This document shows, one piece after another, positions 1-11,067 of a stretch of DNA of 64,000 nucleotides. The DNA comes from Buttiauxella gaviniae. Lineage in GTDB: Bacteria; Pseudomonadota; Gammaproteobacteria; Enterobacterales; Enterobacteriaceae. A model generated the notes under the pieces. The model was not told the DNA's origin and ran no database searches. It worked only from the letters and a program-made list of their open reading frames with translations. The stretch lies in the NCBI RefSeq assembly GCF_040786275.1, contig NZ_JBFMVT010000002.1:496001-560000 (forward strand). Direction: 5' to 3'. Numbering within the stretch: position 1 is the first letter of the stretch; every line of letters begins with the position of its first letter. Both the position numbers and the translations under genes were made by a program.

Positions 1-742
1 CTTCAGCAGCTTCTTTTTTGGCAGCTTCTGCAGCAGCTTTTTTCTCAGCATCTTGCTGAGCTTTCTTAGCGGCAGCATCTGCGGCTTTCTTCTCGGCGTC
101 TTGCTGAGCTTTTTTCGCAGCTGCAGCGGCATCAGCAGCGGCTTTTTTCTGCGCATCCGCAGCTTTTTTAGCCGCTTCATCAGCTGCTTTCTTCTGGGCG
201 TCCGCTTGCGCTTTCTTCGCTGCTTCTTCCGCAGCTTTAGCCTGGGCATCAGCCTGAGATTTTGCCTGAGCATCCGCTTGAGCTTTAGCATCTGCTTTAG
301 CTTTCGCCGCAGCGGCTTCAGCTTGCTTTTGCTGCTCCTGCGCTTCTTTAGCCGCTTCTTGCGCTTGTTTCTGCTGATCTGCTTGCTGCTTCGCTTGTTC
401 CTGCGCTTCGAGGCGTTCTTTCTCCAGTTGCTTCAGACGCTGTTGTTCAGCAGCCTGTTTTTCCTGAAGTTCTTCAGCCTGTTGTTGCGCTTGTTTCTCG
501 CGTTGCTGCGCGGCACGTTTACTGCTCGCCTGCTGTTGTTGCTGACGATTGTACTGCTGCACAACAGCACCTGGGTCGACCATGACCGCGTCAATAGCCG
601 AGCCCCCACCGCCACCAGCACTGGCGTCGATGTGCTCGTCAAACGAACTCCAAATCAGGATTGCAATCAAGATGATATGCAAAATCACTGAGACGATTAT
701 CGCGCGCTTGAGCTTATCGTTTTCTATGGTTGCCTTTGACAC
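1..742 (-). CDS. tolA: TolA, cell-envelope energy-transducing protein (3' part outside window)
   Basis: TolA links the inner-membrane TolQR motor to TolB and Pal at the outer membrane and is the entry route for group A colicins. I read a GTG start at 740-742 (VSKATIENDKLKRAI), 28 bp after the tolR stop; no ATG gives the family N-terminus. Residues about 13-34 form the single membrane anchor with the conserved Ser and His that contact TolQR. A GGGGG hinge follows, then the long Ala/Lys/Glu-rich helical domain II, whose repeats run to the window edge. The C-terminal TolB/colicin-binding domain III lies outside. The repeats make domain II look low-complexity and create a long false frame on the other strand. 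Function is known from the family; identity is certain. Confidence 0.95.
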   Translation of the reverse strand, partial: MSKATIENDKLKRAIIVSVILHIILIAILIWSSFDEHIDASAGGGGGSAIDAVMVDPGAVVQQYNRQQQQQASSKRAAQQREKQAQQQAEELQEKQAAEQQRLKQLEKERLEAQEQAKQQADQQKQAQEAAKEAQEQQKQAEAAAAKAKADAKAQADAQAKSQADAQAKAAEEAAKKAQADAQKKAADEAAKKAADAQKKAAADAAAAAKKAQQDAEKKAADAAAKKAQQDAEKKAAAEAAKKEAAE

Positions 743-770
743 TATCGGTTCCCAAATATAGCGAGATGGA

Positions 771-1196
771 TCAGATTGGCTGCGTCATCAGACCGACGGA
801 TTTCACACCTGCACTATGCAGCATGTTAAGTGCTTTGATGATTTCCTCATAAGGAACATCTTTAGCACCACCGATCAAAAAGACCGTTTTCGGATTTGCC
901 TGCAAACGGCGCTGCGCTTCCGCAATAACCTGTTCAGAAGGCAACTGGTCCATACGATCCTTCTCAACCACCACGCTGTACTGCCCTACCCCGGACACTT
1001 CAATAATGACCGGTGGCTCATCGTTACTGCTTACCGTCTGCGAATCAGTTGCATCCGGTAAATCCACCTCAACGCTTTGCGTGATGATGGGTGCCGTTGC
1101 CATAAAAATAAGCAACAGTACCAACAGCACGTCCAGCAAAGGCACGATGTTAATTTCTGACTTTAGTTCACGACGACCACGTGTACGTCTGGCCAT
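771..1196 (-). CDS. tolR: TolR, Tol-Pal proton channel subunit
   Basis: This 141-residue ExbD/TolR-family protein is the channel-forming partner of TolQ. It has a short cytoplasmic Arg-rich N-terminus, one membrane helix (about residues 17-36) and a periplasmic domain that binds peptidoglycan. The Asp in the PLLDVLLVLLLIF segment (residue 22) matches the proton-carrying Asp of the family. It lies 10 bp after tolQ and 28 bp before tolA, so the genes form one transcript. Length and sequence match the family closely. Confidence 0.97.
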   Translation of the reverse strand: MARRTRGRRELKSEINIVPLLDVLLVLLLIFMATAPIITQSVEVDLPDATDSQTVSSNDEPPVIIEVSGVGQYSVVVEKDRMDQLPSEQVIAEAQRRLQANPKTVFLIGGAKDVPYEEIIKALNMLHSAGVKSVGLMTQPI

Positions 1197-1206
1197 GACT
1201 TACCCC

Positions 1207-2294
<1,088 letters not shown>

Positions 2295-2382
2295 TTTACA
2301 TCCCGGTAATGCAATTAAACGTTGCTACTATACGCAAGAGGATGGGGGTTGGGAATGGGTTGCATTAAACGTTAGGTAAATA

Positions 2383-2408
2383 TTTATGGGCTTGTTAAAG
2401 CCCATAAA
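2383..2408 (-). terminator. Probable terminator of the cydABX-ybgE transcript
   Basis: A perfect palindrome, TTTATGGGCTT / AAGCCCATAAA with a 4-nt loop, lies 33 bp after the ybgE stop. The following sequence is AT-rich but the T-run is interrupted, so termination may be partial, with some read-through into ybgC-tol. Confidence 0.55.
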
Positions 2409-2441
2409 ACGTGTGTAAAAAGCTTTAAGGTGAAAGAAGCA

Positions 2442-2735
2442 TCAAAAGAAGAAAATAGCCAGTCCTGCCAGCAGAACTAATTGTGCGGGTAATGGGCTAA
2501 AAACCCCCTGCCACAGCATTTTACGAGGGCGGAAGCCCACGCCATGAATGACACCAGTACACACTGCCCACATCAGCAAAAAACCATGCCAGATTGCCAG
2601 GTCACTGGTTTTTGCTGCAAAGCGTGACGGGTCCCAAAACATACACCCGGCCAGGATCAATGCCATTATCAAGGAAAGAGCCCTTAAAGGGCTCTTATCC
2701 ATTACCGCATAAAGCTTTGCGATAATTACTTCCAT
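2442..2735 (-). CDS. ybgE: YbgE, cyd operon small membrane protein
   Basis: A 97-residue inner-membrane protein with three hydrophobic stretches, the last ending in a Phe-rich C-terminus. It is the last gene of the cyd operon, and its ATG overlaps the cydX stop codon by one base (TAATG). The family is conserved next to cydAB in gammaproteobacteria, but no clear role is established. It is a Cyd operon protein by position and sequence. Confidence 0.92.
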   Translation of the reverse strand: MEVIIAKLYAVMDKSPLRALSLIMALILAGCMFWDPSRFAAKTSDLAIWHGFLLMWAVCTGVIHGVGFRPRKMLWQGVFSPLPAQLVLLAGLAIFFF

Positions 2736-2848
2736 TACAGTTCTTCTTTACCCGCTTTACTCGCTTCAACATGCTCAAGCGCCAGGGCGGTAATAATGCC
2801 GAAAGCACAGGCAAGAAGCGTTCCCAGAATCCATGCAAAGTACCACAT
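2735..2848 (-). CDS. cydX: CydX, small subunit of cytochrome bd-I oxidase
   Basis: This 37-residue single-pass membrane protein begins MWYFAWILGTLLACAFGIIT and ends in a charged, Lys/Glu-rich tail. CydX binds CydA and stabilises the haem groups of cytochrome bd-I; without it oxidase activity falls. The start at 2846-2848 follows a GGAGC ribosome site 14 bp after cydB. A longer reading of this frame runs into cydB and should be ignored. The conserved Trp-Tyr N-terminus makes the call firm despite the small size. Confidence 0.95.
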   Translation of the reverse strand: MWYFAWILGTLLACAFGIITALALEHVEASKAGKEEL

Positions 2849-2862
2849 AATCAGCTCCTTAC

Positions 2863-4002
2863 TTAGTACAGAGAGTGGGTGTTGCTTTCGATATGCTCTT
2901 TGGTGATTCGACCGAACATTTTCCAGTAACACCAGGTGGTGTAGATAAGAATGATCGGTACAAACACCGCGGCAACATACGTCATCACATTCAGCGTCAG
3001 TTGGCTGGATGTTGCATCCCACATTGTCAGGCTAGCATTCAGCATGGTGCTGGAAGGCATCACGAACGGGAACATCGCAATACCAGCGGTCAGAATCACA
3101 CAAGCCAGCGTCAGAGAGGAGAACACAAAGGCCATCGCCCCTTTCTCCAGACGTGACATCAACACTGTCAGCAACGGCAGTACTACACCCAACGCAGGGA
3201 TGAGCCACAGAATCGGCATATTATTGAAGTTCACCATCCAGGCACCTGCCTGACGCGCCACTTCTTTAGTTAACGGATTCGATGCCGCATGATGATTAAG
3301 CTCGGAGGTCACAACGTAACCATCGATACCGTAAATCACCCAAACACCTGCCAGTGCGAAGCACACCATCATCACCAGGGCTGCGATTTGCGCCGCAGCT
3401 TTGGAACGCAGGTGAAGTTCACCCACGGTGCGCATTTGCAGGTAAGTTGCACCCTGCGCAATGATCATGGAGACGCTCACAACCCCCGCCAGTAAACCGA
3501 ACGGGTTCAGCAACTGGAAGAAGTTACCGGTATAGTACAGGCGCAGATACTCATCAACATTGAACGGTACGCCCTGCAACAGGTTGCCGAATGCCACGCC
3601 GATAACCAACGGTGGTACAAAGCTACCGACGAAAATGCCCCAGTCCCACATGTTGCGCCAGCGCATGTCTTCAATCTTCGAGCGGTAGTCAAAGCCTACC
3701 GGACGGAAGAACAACGAAGCCAGCACCAGAATCATTGCCACATAGAAGCCAGAGAAGGCAGCCGCATAAACCATTGGCCAGGCAGCAAAGAGCGCACCAC
3801 CCGCGGTGATGAGCCACACCTGGTTACCATCCCAGTGAGGGGCGATGGAGTTCACCATAATGCGGCGTTCAACGTCAGTGCGGCCAATGATGCGTGACAG
3901 CATGCCCACGCCCATATCGAAGCCATCGGTGACTGCAAAACCAATCAGCAGAATGCCAATCAGCAGCCACCAGATAAAACGCAATACTTCATAATCGATC
4001 AT
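2863..4002 (-). CDS. cydB: CydB, cytochrome bd-I ubiquinol oxidase subunit II
   Basis: Subunit II (379 residues, the usual length) of the quinol oxidase that works at low oxygen. It begins MIDYEVLRFIWWLLIGILLI and contains the GFDMGVGML and HWDGNQVWLI segments typical of CydB, with about nine membrane helices. It supports assembly of the haems carried by CydA and lies 15 bp after it. The C-terminus WKMFGRITKEHIESNTHSLY is the family one. Expression should follow the cydA promoter region at 5587-6295. Confidence 0.98.
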   Translation of the reverse strand: MIDYEVLRFIWWLLIGILLIGFAVTDGFDMGVGMLSRIIGRTDVERRIMVNSIAPHWDGNQVWLITAGGALFAAWPMVYAAAFSGFYVAMILVLASLFFRPVGFDYRSKIEDMRWRNMWDWGIFVGSFVPPLVIGVAFGNLLQGVPFNVDEYLRLYYTGNFFQLLNPFGLLAGVVSVSMIIAQGATYLQMRTVGELHLRSKAAAQIAALVMMVCFALAGVWVIYGIDGYVVTSELNHHAASNPLTKEVARQAGAWMVNFNNMPILWLIPALGVVLPLLTVLMSRLEKGAMAFVFSSLTLACVILTAGIAMFPFVMPSSTMLNASLTMWDATSSQLTLNVMTYVAAVFVPIILIYTTWCYWKMFGRITKEHIESNTHSLY

Positions 4003-4017
4003 TTGACGACTCCTGTC

Positions 4018-5586
4018 TTAGCGTGCCGGCTGAGAAGCCACATTGGACTGCTCAAAGTGATAGCGCCCTGTTTTCAGACTGCTCGGCCCAAGGCGAGCAA
4101 ATTTGAACATCAGGAACAGCTCCGCCACCATAAACAGCGTGTAAAGGCCGCAAATCAGTACCATCGAGAAAATCAGATCGCCCACGGCAAGAGATGAGTT
4201 AGCGACGGCCGTTGGCAGCACCTCACCCACAGCCCACGGTTGACGACCATATTCAGCAACAAACCAACCGGACTCAATCGCAATCCACGGCAACGGAATG
4301 CCATAAAGTGCCGCACGCAACAGCCATTTTTTCGAGCCGATAGCGTTACGAGTCACGGTCCAGAACGAAACAGCGATGATAAACAGCATCAAGAAGCCAC
4401 AGCCAACCATGATACGGAATGCAAAGTACAGCGGCGCAACGCGTGGAATCGAATCTTTGGTTGCTTGCTGAATTTGTGCTTCTGTCGCGTCAGCCACATT
4501 CGGGGTATAGCGTTTCAGCAGCAAACCATAACCCAGGTCTTTCTTGACGGACTCAAAGTTATCGCGAACAGCCTGGTCTTTAGAACCTGCACGCAGTTGT
4601 TCCAGCAGGCTATAAGCCTTCATGCCGTTACGAATACGCTCTTCGTGCTGCACCATCAAATCTTTAAGACCGGTCACTTGCTTATCCACAGAGCGTGTGG
4701 CGATGATGCCCAGCGCGTAAGGAATTTGAATCGCAAAGTGGTTTTCTTGCTTATCCTGGTCAGGAATACCAAACAGCGTAAAGGCTGCCGGAGCCGGTTG
4801 AGTCTCCCACTCGGCTTCAATCGCGGCCAGTTTGGTTTTCTGCACGTCACCCATTTCGTATCCGGATTCATCACCTAATACGATTACAGACAGGATTGCC
4901 GCCATACCAAAGCTTGCTGCAATAGCAAAAGAGCGCTTCGCAAACGCAACGTCACGGCCTTTAAGCAAGTAGTAAGAACTGACACCGAGGATAAACATCG
5001 CGCCGCACACATAGCCAGAAGCCACAGTGTGAACGAATTTAACCTGAGCAACAGGGTTAAGTACCAGCTCGGAGAAGCTCACCATCTCCATACGCATGGT
5101 TTCAAAGTTGAAGTCGGAAGCAATCGGGTTCTGCATCCAGCCGTTCGCAACCAGAATCCACAGAGCAGAGAGGTTCGAACCAAGCGCCACCAGCCAGGTC
5201 ACCGCCATGTGCTGAACTTTGCCGAGGCGATCCCAACCGAAGAAGAACAGACCGACGAAGGTGGACTCAAGGAAGAATGCCATCAGGCCTTCAATGGCCA
5301 GAGGGGCACCAAAAATATCACCCACGTAGTGTGAATAGTAAGACCAGTTTGTCCCGAACTGGAACTCCATGGTTAAACCGGTAGCCACGCCCAAAGCAAA
5401 GTTGATACCAAACAACTTGCCCCAGAACTTGGTCATATCTTTATAAATTTGCTTACCTGACAGAACGTATACGGTTTCCATAATGGCCAGTAAAAACGCC
5501 ATACCCAGCGTTAGTGGCACAAAAAGGAAGTGGTACATCGCGGTCAAGGCAAACTGTAAGCGCGACAGTTCGACAATATCAAACAT
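4018..5586 (-). CDS. cydA: CydA, cytochrome bd-I ubiquinol oxidase subunit I
   Basis: CydA (522 residues) carries haems b558, b595 and d and the quinol site; the enzyme reduces oxygen to water at the inner membrane with high affinity and contributes to resistance to NO and peroxide. I chose the ATG at 5584-5586 ([20 protein letters not shown]): it has an AGGAGT ribosome site and gives the standard length, whereas the open frame continues 22 codons upstream without family similarity. His19, a haem ligand, is present. The long Q-loop insert, including [13 protein letters not shown], marks a long-loop (bd-I type) enzyme. First gene of cydABX-ybgE. Confidence 0.98.
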   Translation of the reverse strand: MFDIVELSRLQFALTAMYHFLFVPLTLGMAFLLAIMETVYVLSGKQIYKDMTKFWGKLFGINFALGVATGLTMEFQFGTNWSYYSHYVGDIFGAPLAIEGLMAFFLESTFVGLFFFGWDRLGKVQHMAVTWLVALGSNLSALWILVANGWMQNPIASDFNFETMRMEMVSFSELVLNPVAQVKFVHTVASGYVCGAMFILGVSSYYLLKGRDVAFAKRSFAIAASFGMAAILSVIVLGDESGYEMGDVQKTKLAAIEAEWETQPAPAAFTLFGIPDQDKQENHFAIQIPYALGIIATRSVDKQVTGLKDLMVQHEERIRNGMKAYSLLEQLRAGSKDQAVRDNFESVKKDLGYGLLLKRYTPNVADATEAQIQQATKDSIPRVAPLYFAFRIMVGCGFLMLFIIAVSFWTVTRNAIGSKKWLLRAALYGIPLPWIAIESGWFVAEYGRQPWAVGEVLPTAVANSSLAVGDLIFSMVLICGLYTLFMVAELFLMFKFARLGPSSLKTGRYHFEQSNVASQPAR

Positions 5587-5917
5587 CTTGACTCCTTGCT
5601 CTTCGCATGAAGACTCCGACCGTGGTTCACCCAGAGGTTCGCCACAACGCATGCCCTAATACAAAAACATTCGCTTCCAAACTTCATCCGCTTATTTACA
5701 TGTAAATAAAAAGAATGAAAGGTTACAAACACGTTAATAAAAACCAAAATTATCCGTAAATATATTACCCTGCAATTCCCTTACGATAAATAGGTAATTG
5801 CTTAGTGTTATTTACGTTTCTCGACAGTGATCAATTTATAGCGAAAATGTCCACTAACAGCCAGTTTGATCTGCAACAATTTAAGCGTTTTTGAGTATGA
5901 GTTGCTAGTTTTAGATA

Positions 5918-5931
5918 TTGATCTAGCGCAA
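5918..5931 (-). promoter_or_regulatory. Candidate FNR site upstream of cydA
   Basis: TTGAT-CTAG-CGCAA matches the FNR consensus TTGAT-N4-ATCAA in the first half and in three of five bases of the second. It lies about 330 bp upstream of the cydA start codon. FNR control of cydA is established in E. coli; assigning this particular site is inference. Confidence 0.4.
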
Positions 5932-5944
5932 TTTATTCTCTAAT

Positions 5945-5994
5945 TGTTAATTTAGTTTTTCACTGCGGTGAATGGTAAAGCCATTGTTAATGAT
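5945..5994 (-). promoter_or_regulatory. Candidate ArcA-box cluster upstream of cydA
   Basis: Two matches to the ArcA-P core WGTTAATTAW occur in the same orientation: TGTTAATTTA at 5945-5954 and TGTTAATGAT at 5985-5994, 40 bp apart. Further GTTAAT cores occur at about 5733 and 6017. Activation of cydA by ArcA under low oxygen is known from E. coli; the sites here are read only by pattern. Confidence 0.4.
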
Positions 5995-6249
5995 ATGTTT
6001 TACAAAATGCAGCTACGTTAATGCAGAAATGATAGCTATAAACAAAATTTATTTATTTGAAGCCAGATTCGAAAATTAAACTCTTACCCATTTATGGCAG
6101 CTAATTTTAATCACCCTGCGGTATTTTCTTCGTTCGGCATCTATTTTTGAATGTATTTAACAAACACCCCACATTTAAAGATGAATAATTTAACAAATCA
6201 TTACTTATGATAGGGTTAGACGTGTGGTGTGTGAGATGCAAAAACAGAA

Positions 6250-6271
6250 AGGCCACGCAAAAACGTGGCCT
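6250..6271 (-). terminator. Rho-independent terminator of mngAB
   Basis: Stem AGGCCACG / CGTGGCCT with a 6-nt loop, followed on the minus strand by TTCTGTTTTTG, 24 bp after the mngB stop. On the plus strand the hairpin is followed by C and seven A, so it works mainly leftward. Confidence 0.8.
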
Positions 6272-6295
6272 CAAAAAAAGAAGAATGCTCTAACG

Positions 6296-8938
6296 TTATC
6301 TCGAACGATCGACCGCCAGGCTAAAGGTGCGCGACTGGCAAGGACGAACCACAGCAAACTCCCCTGCCCTTTCTGATTGTTGCGGCAAGAGATTTTCATC
6401 CATTCCCGTTTCACGCCAACTGACAACAGGCATTGAGCAGGCAATCATGCCTTCAACGTTTTGCTGTTCATCCGGGTTGTAGACGCGAACAATCAGTTCA
6501 TCACGATCTTCGGCTTTTTTGAGCACGCTGAGCATACATCCCACTGAAGGCATGGTAAGCAGACTAAATGTGCCCGGCGTTTCAAAATTTGCGCGATTAA
6601 GCTTCATCGCATCAAACGGGATTTTGTTGTAACTCTGAATCGGTGTCAGCCAGGCACGCGCATGTTGCGCGACTCCCGCCGTCGTTGGCGAACCGCTAAA
6701 CGCCATCAGGCTAAAGCGACAATGCAATTTTCCCCGAAGCTGTGAATTGGGCGTTGGCAGTTTGATGCCTGATGGCCGCCCAGGGCGCAGCAGTAGCTCT
6801 TCTTTGCCTAACACACCGATAGAGCGGAACAGCGTCAGCGCGAAAGTCTCTTTTTTCTCACCGATGATTTCAAACTCACGCAGCCCGTCAGTAAACAGTG
6901 CCATGCCGTTTTTACCGTCATGTAACGCCGCGTAATTTAGCAAATTCCATACAGGAATAGGGGCTTCCTTCCAGCCGTCCTCCTGCCAGTTTTGCATCGC
7001 CGTATCCTCAACGGGACGCGTAATCGTGCCAAACTGGTTATCTGCCAGCACCGTGGTTGAAGCAAAGGGCGTTGGAATGAATACGCGTAACCGATGATCG
7101 TCCGCCTGGTTATCAAGCTGCATTTCAATATCAATACGGCGGCTATGATGAGCAAGCGTAATGTGGCATTCAACATCCAGATAACCGCTCGTCTTACGCT
7201 CAGCCCGTTGTTGCAGATGTGCTGGTAGCGCCATACGCAGTTTCAGCGTCGCCGTACTTTGCCATGCCTCATGCTTCACCTCACACATATGGGCGCTGGC
7301 GGTCGAGTAAATCAACCACTCCGCTTTGGCAGGAGAATAATCGTATTCGTCACCATCATCTGACCCATCCTCCAGCTGTAATACCTGGTCATAGTTCAGG
7401 CCGCTTTGCTTATCACTGATGCGCAGTGTGCCGTTGGAATTCAGATCGATACGGTAAAATGCATTTTCCAGCAGGGCATCGGTGCGTTCAGGGATCGCAC
7501 GCTGCCGCCCCGGTTTCTTTCCTTCAACATAGAGCGTGCAGTAGCCCATCGCCGGTAGCACTTGATTGAGCTGAATGTCATATTCCATAAACGGGTCGTA
7601 GTTACCGTAATGGACGATCTGCCGATCAACCAGGCCCGGGTCAATTTCACGCGCGTCGCGGATGAAATACTCCACTTCATTGCCCTGTGCATCTTTGAGC
7701 GAAAACTCACGGGCACGAATACGAAGGGTCGTGTTAAGCACCTCTTCACGCGGATAAGGCATCATATTGAAGAACGTCAGCTTATCGGCTTCGGTGGCGG
7801 GCATATTGTCGACAATCTTACGCATGTAAAAACGAATCAGGTTTTCTGCCATATCGTCTGCCAGAACAAACCGGTTCATCACCTCCTGGTGAACCTTATC
7901 GCTACAGCAGCACCCGATGCTGTCATGCGCATGGTTTTTCAGAATCTCTTTCCACATTTTTTCCAGCAGGCCGTGGTGATATTCAAAGCCTAACGACCAC
8001 GCAATGGACGCCAGCGGCTCAAGAATATTGACGATTTTGTTTTCAATTTGCGCATGCGCGATTTTGATATCCATGCGCGTTGAGCCAATGGTGCGGTGCA
8101 CACGCATGTATTTCCCGTCAATAAACTCACCTTTCAACGTGGCGAGCTTTCCGCGCAAGGCTTCAATCTTTTCGAACACCTCCTCATACCGGCTTATAAC
8201 AAATTCACGCTGCGAATAAATCTCGCGCAGTTTGTCGATAACCGCGAAGATGTTTTGTTGGAGCGGCATCTGGTCATGGCCATTAGGCAGTAGAATCTCC
8301 TGCGTTGCGGACGCGTTTTCCAGCACCTCGAAATAACTATCAAGGCGCTTACGCAGCCCGGCTTCATCTTCCGGCAAATATTTACCGATGGCATAACCCA
8401 ATGGCAGCACCTGCGCGACGACTTCACTCCCGTCATTGCTCTGCCATAAAAATTCAGTTCTATCGGTACCGTGGCGCTCTGAACAGCCGCGCCAGAACAT
8501 CGCTCGCTTGATACCAAAACCATTAAAAATATGCGGGAGCTGCGCGGACATGCCAAAAGAATCCGGCAGATAACCAATTTTCATCGGCTCACCAAACGCC
8601 AGGCAATCACGCATGCCGTACATCAGGTTGCGCACGATAGATTCGCCAGAAACAACGGTGGTGTCGGTTTGGGTGTACCACGGCCCGATGATTAATTTTC
8701 CCGCCTCCACCAGCGCTTTTACCCGCGGTTTATTTTCTGGCTTAATGGCGAAGTAATCTTCCAGCACTGCCGTCTGCCCATCGAGCACGTAATATTTATA
8801 TTCAGCATCACACTCAAGGCGCGCCAGAATCTCTTCCATATTGTTAATCAATAGGATGCGCGACTCTTCCGTCGTGAAATACCATTCACGATCCCAATGC
8901 ATATGGGGAGTTATATGAACACGAGATACAGCTTTCAT
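6296..8938 (-). CDS. mngB: MngB, alpha-mannosidase acting on mannosyl-glycerate 6-phosphate
   Basis: A cytoplasmic glycoside hydrolase family 38 enzyme (880 residues) that splits 2-O-(6-phospho-mannosyl)-glycerate into mannose 6-phosphate and glycerate after uptake by MngA. The N-terminus [20 protein letters not shown] carries the family His-x-Asp zinc ligands, and the segment [12 protein letters not shown] contains the Asp expected as nucleophile. [13 protein letters not shown] near residue 365 is another conserved GH38 block. I chose the ATG at 8936-8938, which matches the family start; an in-frame ATG 24 codons upstream overlaps mngA and lacks similarity. It starts 16 bp after the mngA stop and is controlled with it by MngR. 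Confidence 0.96.
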   Translation of the reverse strand: MKAVSRVHITPHMHWDREWYFTTEESRILLINNMEEILARLECDAEYKYYVLDGQTAVLEDYFAIKPENKPRVKALVEAGKLIIGPWYTQTDTTVVSGESIVRNLMYGMRDCLAFGEPMKIGYLPDSFGMSAQLPHIFNGFGIKRAMFWRGCSERHGTDRTEFLWQSNDGSEVVAQVLPLGYAIGKYLPEDEAGLRKRLDSYFEVLENASATQEILLPNGHDQMPLQQNIFAVIDKLREIYSQREFVISRYEEVFEKIEALRGKLATLKGEFIDGKYMRVHRTIGSTRMDIKIAHAQIENKIVNILEPLASIAWSLGFEYHHGLLEKMWKEILKNHAHDSIGCCCSDKVHQEVMNRFVLADDMAENLIRFYMRKIVDNMPATEADKLTFFNMMPYPREEVLNTTLRIRAREFSLKDAQGNEVEYFIRDAREIDPGLVDRQIVHYGNYDPFMEYDIQLNQVLPAMGYCTLYVEGKKPGRQRAIPERTDALLENAFYRIDLNSNGTLRISDKQSGLNYDQVLQLEDGSDDGDEYDYSPAKAEWLIYSTASAHMCEVKHEAWQSTATLKLRMALPAHLQQRAERKTSGYLDVECHITLAHHSRRIDIEMQLDNQADDHRLRVFIPTPFASTTVLADNQFGTITRPVEDTAMQNWQEDGWKEAPIPVWNLLNYAALHDGKNGMALFTDGLREFEIIGEKKETFALTLFRSIGVLGKEELLLRPGRPSGIKLPTPNSQLRGKLHCRFSLMAFSGSPTTAGVAQHARAWLTPIQSYNKIPFDAMKLNRANFETPGTFSLLTMPSVGCMLSVLKKAEDRDELIVRVYNPDEQQNVEGMIACSMPVVSWRETGMDENLLPQQSERAGEFAVVRPCQSRTFSLAVDRSR

Positions 8939-8954
8939 TCTTGTTTGCCTTACT

Positions 8955-10883
8955 TCAGAGTGATGACGATAAAACGCTTTCGGTGGAGTATTTGCCCTGC
9001 TTAACCGCATGCCGCCGCCACATGATCAAAACAAAAGTTGAGATAAGCGAACCGATTAGTGCCGCGCCGAACCAGCCTGCGGCCGCTGCCATGCTGCTAT
9101 GGTCGCCTGGGTGAAGCAGGAAGAGAGAGAAAATACCGGCGCCGGGGGTCGATAAACCAATATGCATCGCACCGACCATCGCGCCCGTTACGACCGACCC
9201 CACCAGGAAAGAACCAATCACCCGCACCGGATCTTCAATTGCCATGGGGATTGCCCCTTCCGTAATTCCCGCAAGCCCTAACAGCCAGGTTGATTTGCCG
9301 GTTTCAATCTCAAAATCTTTGAAAAGGCGAGGTGCTATCAGGGTCGAAGCGGTGACCGTAAAGGCCGATACCATTTTGACGGAGGCAAATATGGCGTAGG
9401 GCCCGTACACCCCGTTTGCCATTGCGCCAAGGCAAAATGCGTAGGAGGCTTTATTCACCGGCCCGCCGAGGTCAAACGAACACATAAATCCCAGAATCGC
9501 CCCTAACAATAGAGCGTTGCTGCCCGATAACCCATTGAGCCAGCGCGTCAAAGAGGTGTTAATCCACGCCACCGGCTCGCCGATCACAAACAGCATCAGA
9601 CTGCCCGCAACCAGCGTGCCAATCACCGGATAAAGATAGAAAGTCAGAAAGCCGTTGAAGTTAGGGCTCAGGCGCACATGCTTTTTCACCCAGCGCATCA
9701 GATAGCCCGCAATTAAGCCCCCGACTACCCCGCCAAGGAAACCGGAGCCAATCATGTTTGCGGCAAGACCCGCCGCAAAACCAGGGCCGAGTGCTGGCTT
9801 ATCCGCTAATGAATAGGCCGTGTAAGCCGCCAGAACCGGCACCATCAGCGTACCGAGCATGCCACCGCCGAGTTTGCGGTACATCCATAGCCATGAGTTT
9901 TCCAGATCGAACAAATGCTGAAGACCAAAAATCTGCGCCAGCAAAACCGCAACGGCTAAAACCGTCCCACCCGCGACAATCAACGGAACGGCAAACGAGA
10001 TTCCGCTCAGTAATGCCTGCTTTAATTCTGTTTTAAAGCCCGGCCCAGATTGCACTTCATCTTGCTGGTGAACGCGTTTAGCTGAAACAGGTTTTAATGC
10101 CAGAGCCTGCTGCAAAATACGCTCGGCATGTTTGATGGGCTCCGCAACCGGCGTGGTGATGGCAGGAATACCGTTGAAACGCTCAACTTCTTTAATCGCG
10201 ACTTCAGCGGCAAACACACAGGCCTGCGCCTGATTAATCTGCTTCGCGGTTAACCGCCCTTCAACGCCATTTGCGCCCTGCTTTTCGACATAAACATTGA
10301 TGCCTAGTTTACGCCCTGCTTTTTCCAGATATTCAGCCGCCATATACGTGTGCGCGATGCCTGCCGGACAGGCGGTCACGCAAACCACCGTAGGCCGCGC
10401 GGCATCTTCTTGTACCACCGCACTTTCCGGCTCGCTGTTTAATAGAGACATAAATTCGTCAAAGGAGCTGGCCTGCATCGCTTTTGCGCGAACATCATCA
10501 TCCACCAGCACAGTGGTAAGCGACGTCAGAAGCTGCATATGTGTAGATCCCGCCTCCCCTTTCGGGATCGCCAGCAAGAAGATCATCTCTACGGCTTCCG
10601 GCCCGTCGATCCCTTCCCACTCGATCGGCATTTTCAGCGTTGCGGCGGCAAAAGCAGCCTCTTTTACCGCATTGGTTTTACCGTGCGGAACCGCCAGCCC
10701 TTCCCCGAGCGCCGTTGGCCCTTGCGCTTCCCGGGCAAAAACTTCCGTAAGAAATTGTTCAAGATCGTTGAGTTTGCCAAGGGCAGAAAGTTGCTCTGCC
10801 AGCCCGCGAATGGCGGCATCCCGGCTTTCAAAAGTCGTTTGCAAACGGATTAAAGCCGGATGCGTTAACGGCGTCAGGTTCAT
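8955..10883 (-). CDS. mngA: MngA, PTS EIIABC transporter for 2-O-mannosyl-D-glycerate
   Basis: A fructose-family phosphotransferase permease (642 residues) that takes up and phosphorylates the osmolyte mannosyl-glycerate. Domain order: EIIA (about 1-150; phosphorylated His in [10 protein letters not shown]), EIIB (about 168-265; Cys in [20 protein letters not shown]), EIIC (about 290-620, many membrane helices with GEPVAWIN and [14 protein letters not shown]). I chose the ATG at 10881-10883 because GAGGAA lies 4 nt upstream; an upstream in-frame ATG at 10937 has no clear ribosome site. The E. coli protein carries a different N-terminal extension, so the start is the least certain part. mngB follows after 16 bp. 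Confidence 0.95.
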   Translation of the reverse strand: MNLTPLTHPALIRLQTTFESRDAAIRGLAEQLSALGKLNDLEQFLTEVFAREAQGPTALGEGLAVPHGKTNAVKEAAFAAATLKMPIEWEGIDGPEAVEMIFLLAIPKGEAGSTHMQLLTSLTTVLVDDDVRAKAMQASSFDEFMSLLNSEPESAVVQEDAARPTVVCVTACPAGIAHTYMAAEYLEKAGRKLGINVYVEKQGANGVEGRLTAKQINQAQACVFAAEVAIKEVERFNGIPAITTPVAEPIKHAERILQQALALKPVSAKRVHQQDEVQSGPGFKTELKQALLSGISFAVPLIVAGGTVLAVAVLLAQIFGLQHLFDLENSWLWMYRKLGGGMLGTLMVPVLAAYTAYSLADKPALGPGFAAGLAANMIGSGFLGGVVGGLIAGYLMRWVKKHVRLSPNFNGFLTFYLYPVIGTLVAGSLMLFVIGEPVAWINTSLTRWLNGLSGSNALLLGAILGFMCSFDLGGPVNKASYAFCLGAMANGVYGPYAIFASVKMVSAFTVTASTLIAPRLFKDFEIETGKSTWLLGLAGITEGAIPMAIEDPVRVIGSFLVGSVVTGAMVGAMHIGLSTPGAGIFSLFLLHPGDHSSMAAAAGWFGAALIGSLISTFVLIMWRRHAVKQGKYSTESVLSSSL

Positions 10884-10971
10884 CGTTTCCTCGCAAGGAG
10901 TGGGTTCCAATGCCATGCAGTCTACGGGGAAAAACAATACCTTTATGTGATCAATCTAACCTTATGCATTA

Positions 10972-10995
10972 TTTGTATTAAATTTGTATTAATAC
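10972..10995. promoter_or_regulatory. Candidate MngR operator between mngA and mngR
   Basis: Two perfect copies of TTTGTATTAA lie 11 bp apart (10972-10981 and 10983-10992), the second continuing into the palindrome GTATTAATAC (10986-10995). The spacing is about one helical turn and the site lies between the divergent mngA and mngR. GntR/HutC regulators usually bind AT-rich palindromes of this kind, and MngR is known to repress mngAB in E. coli. A TGTGA half-site at 10946-10950 could belong to CRP. Assignment is inference. Confidence 0.5.
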
Positions 10996-11067
10996 TTATC
11001 GATTAACAGGAATGACGAATAGCGCTATTATCCATGGTGATTTCTAATGTTCTCAGGGGACTACGTG

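Larger units (their letters stand above)
5587..6295. other. 709-bp regulatory gap between cydA and mngB
   Basis: This AT-rich stretch separates cydA (read leftward) from the end of mngB. It holds the cyd leader and promoters, the FNR-like and ArcA-like sites listed separately, and the mngB terminator at 6250-6271. I see no open frame with a good ribosome site and no RNA gene. A far-upstream regulatory region of this size is known for cydA in E. coli, where ArcA activates and FNR represses. Exact promoters cannot be fixed by eye. Confidence 0.7.

Noticed and set aside
53-691. Long Leu/Ser/Phe-rich frame on the plus strand
   Set aside because: It is the reverse shadow of the Ala/Lys/Glu repeats of tolA domain II, with no ribosome site.
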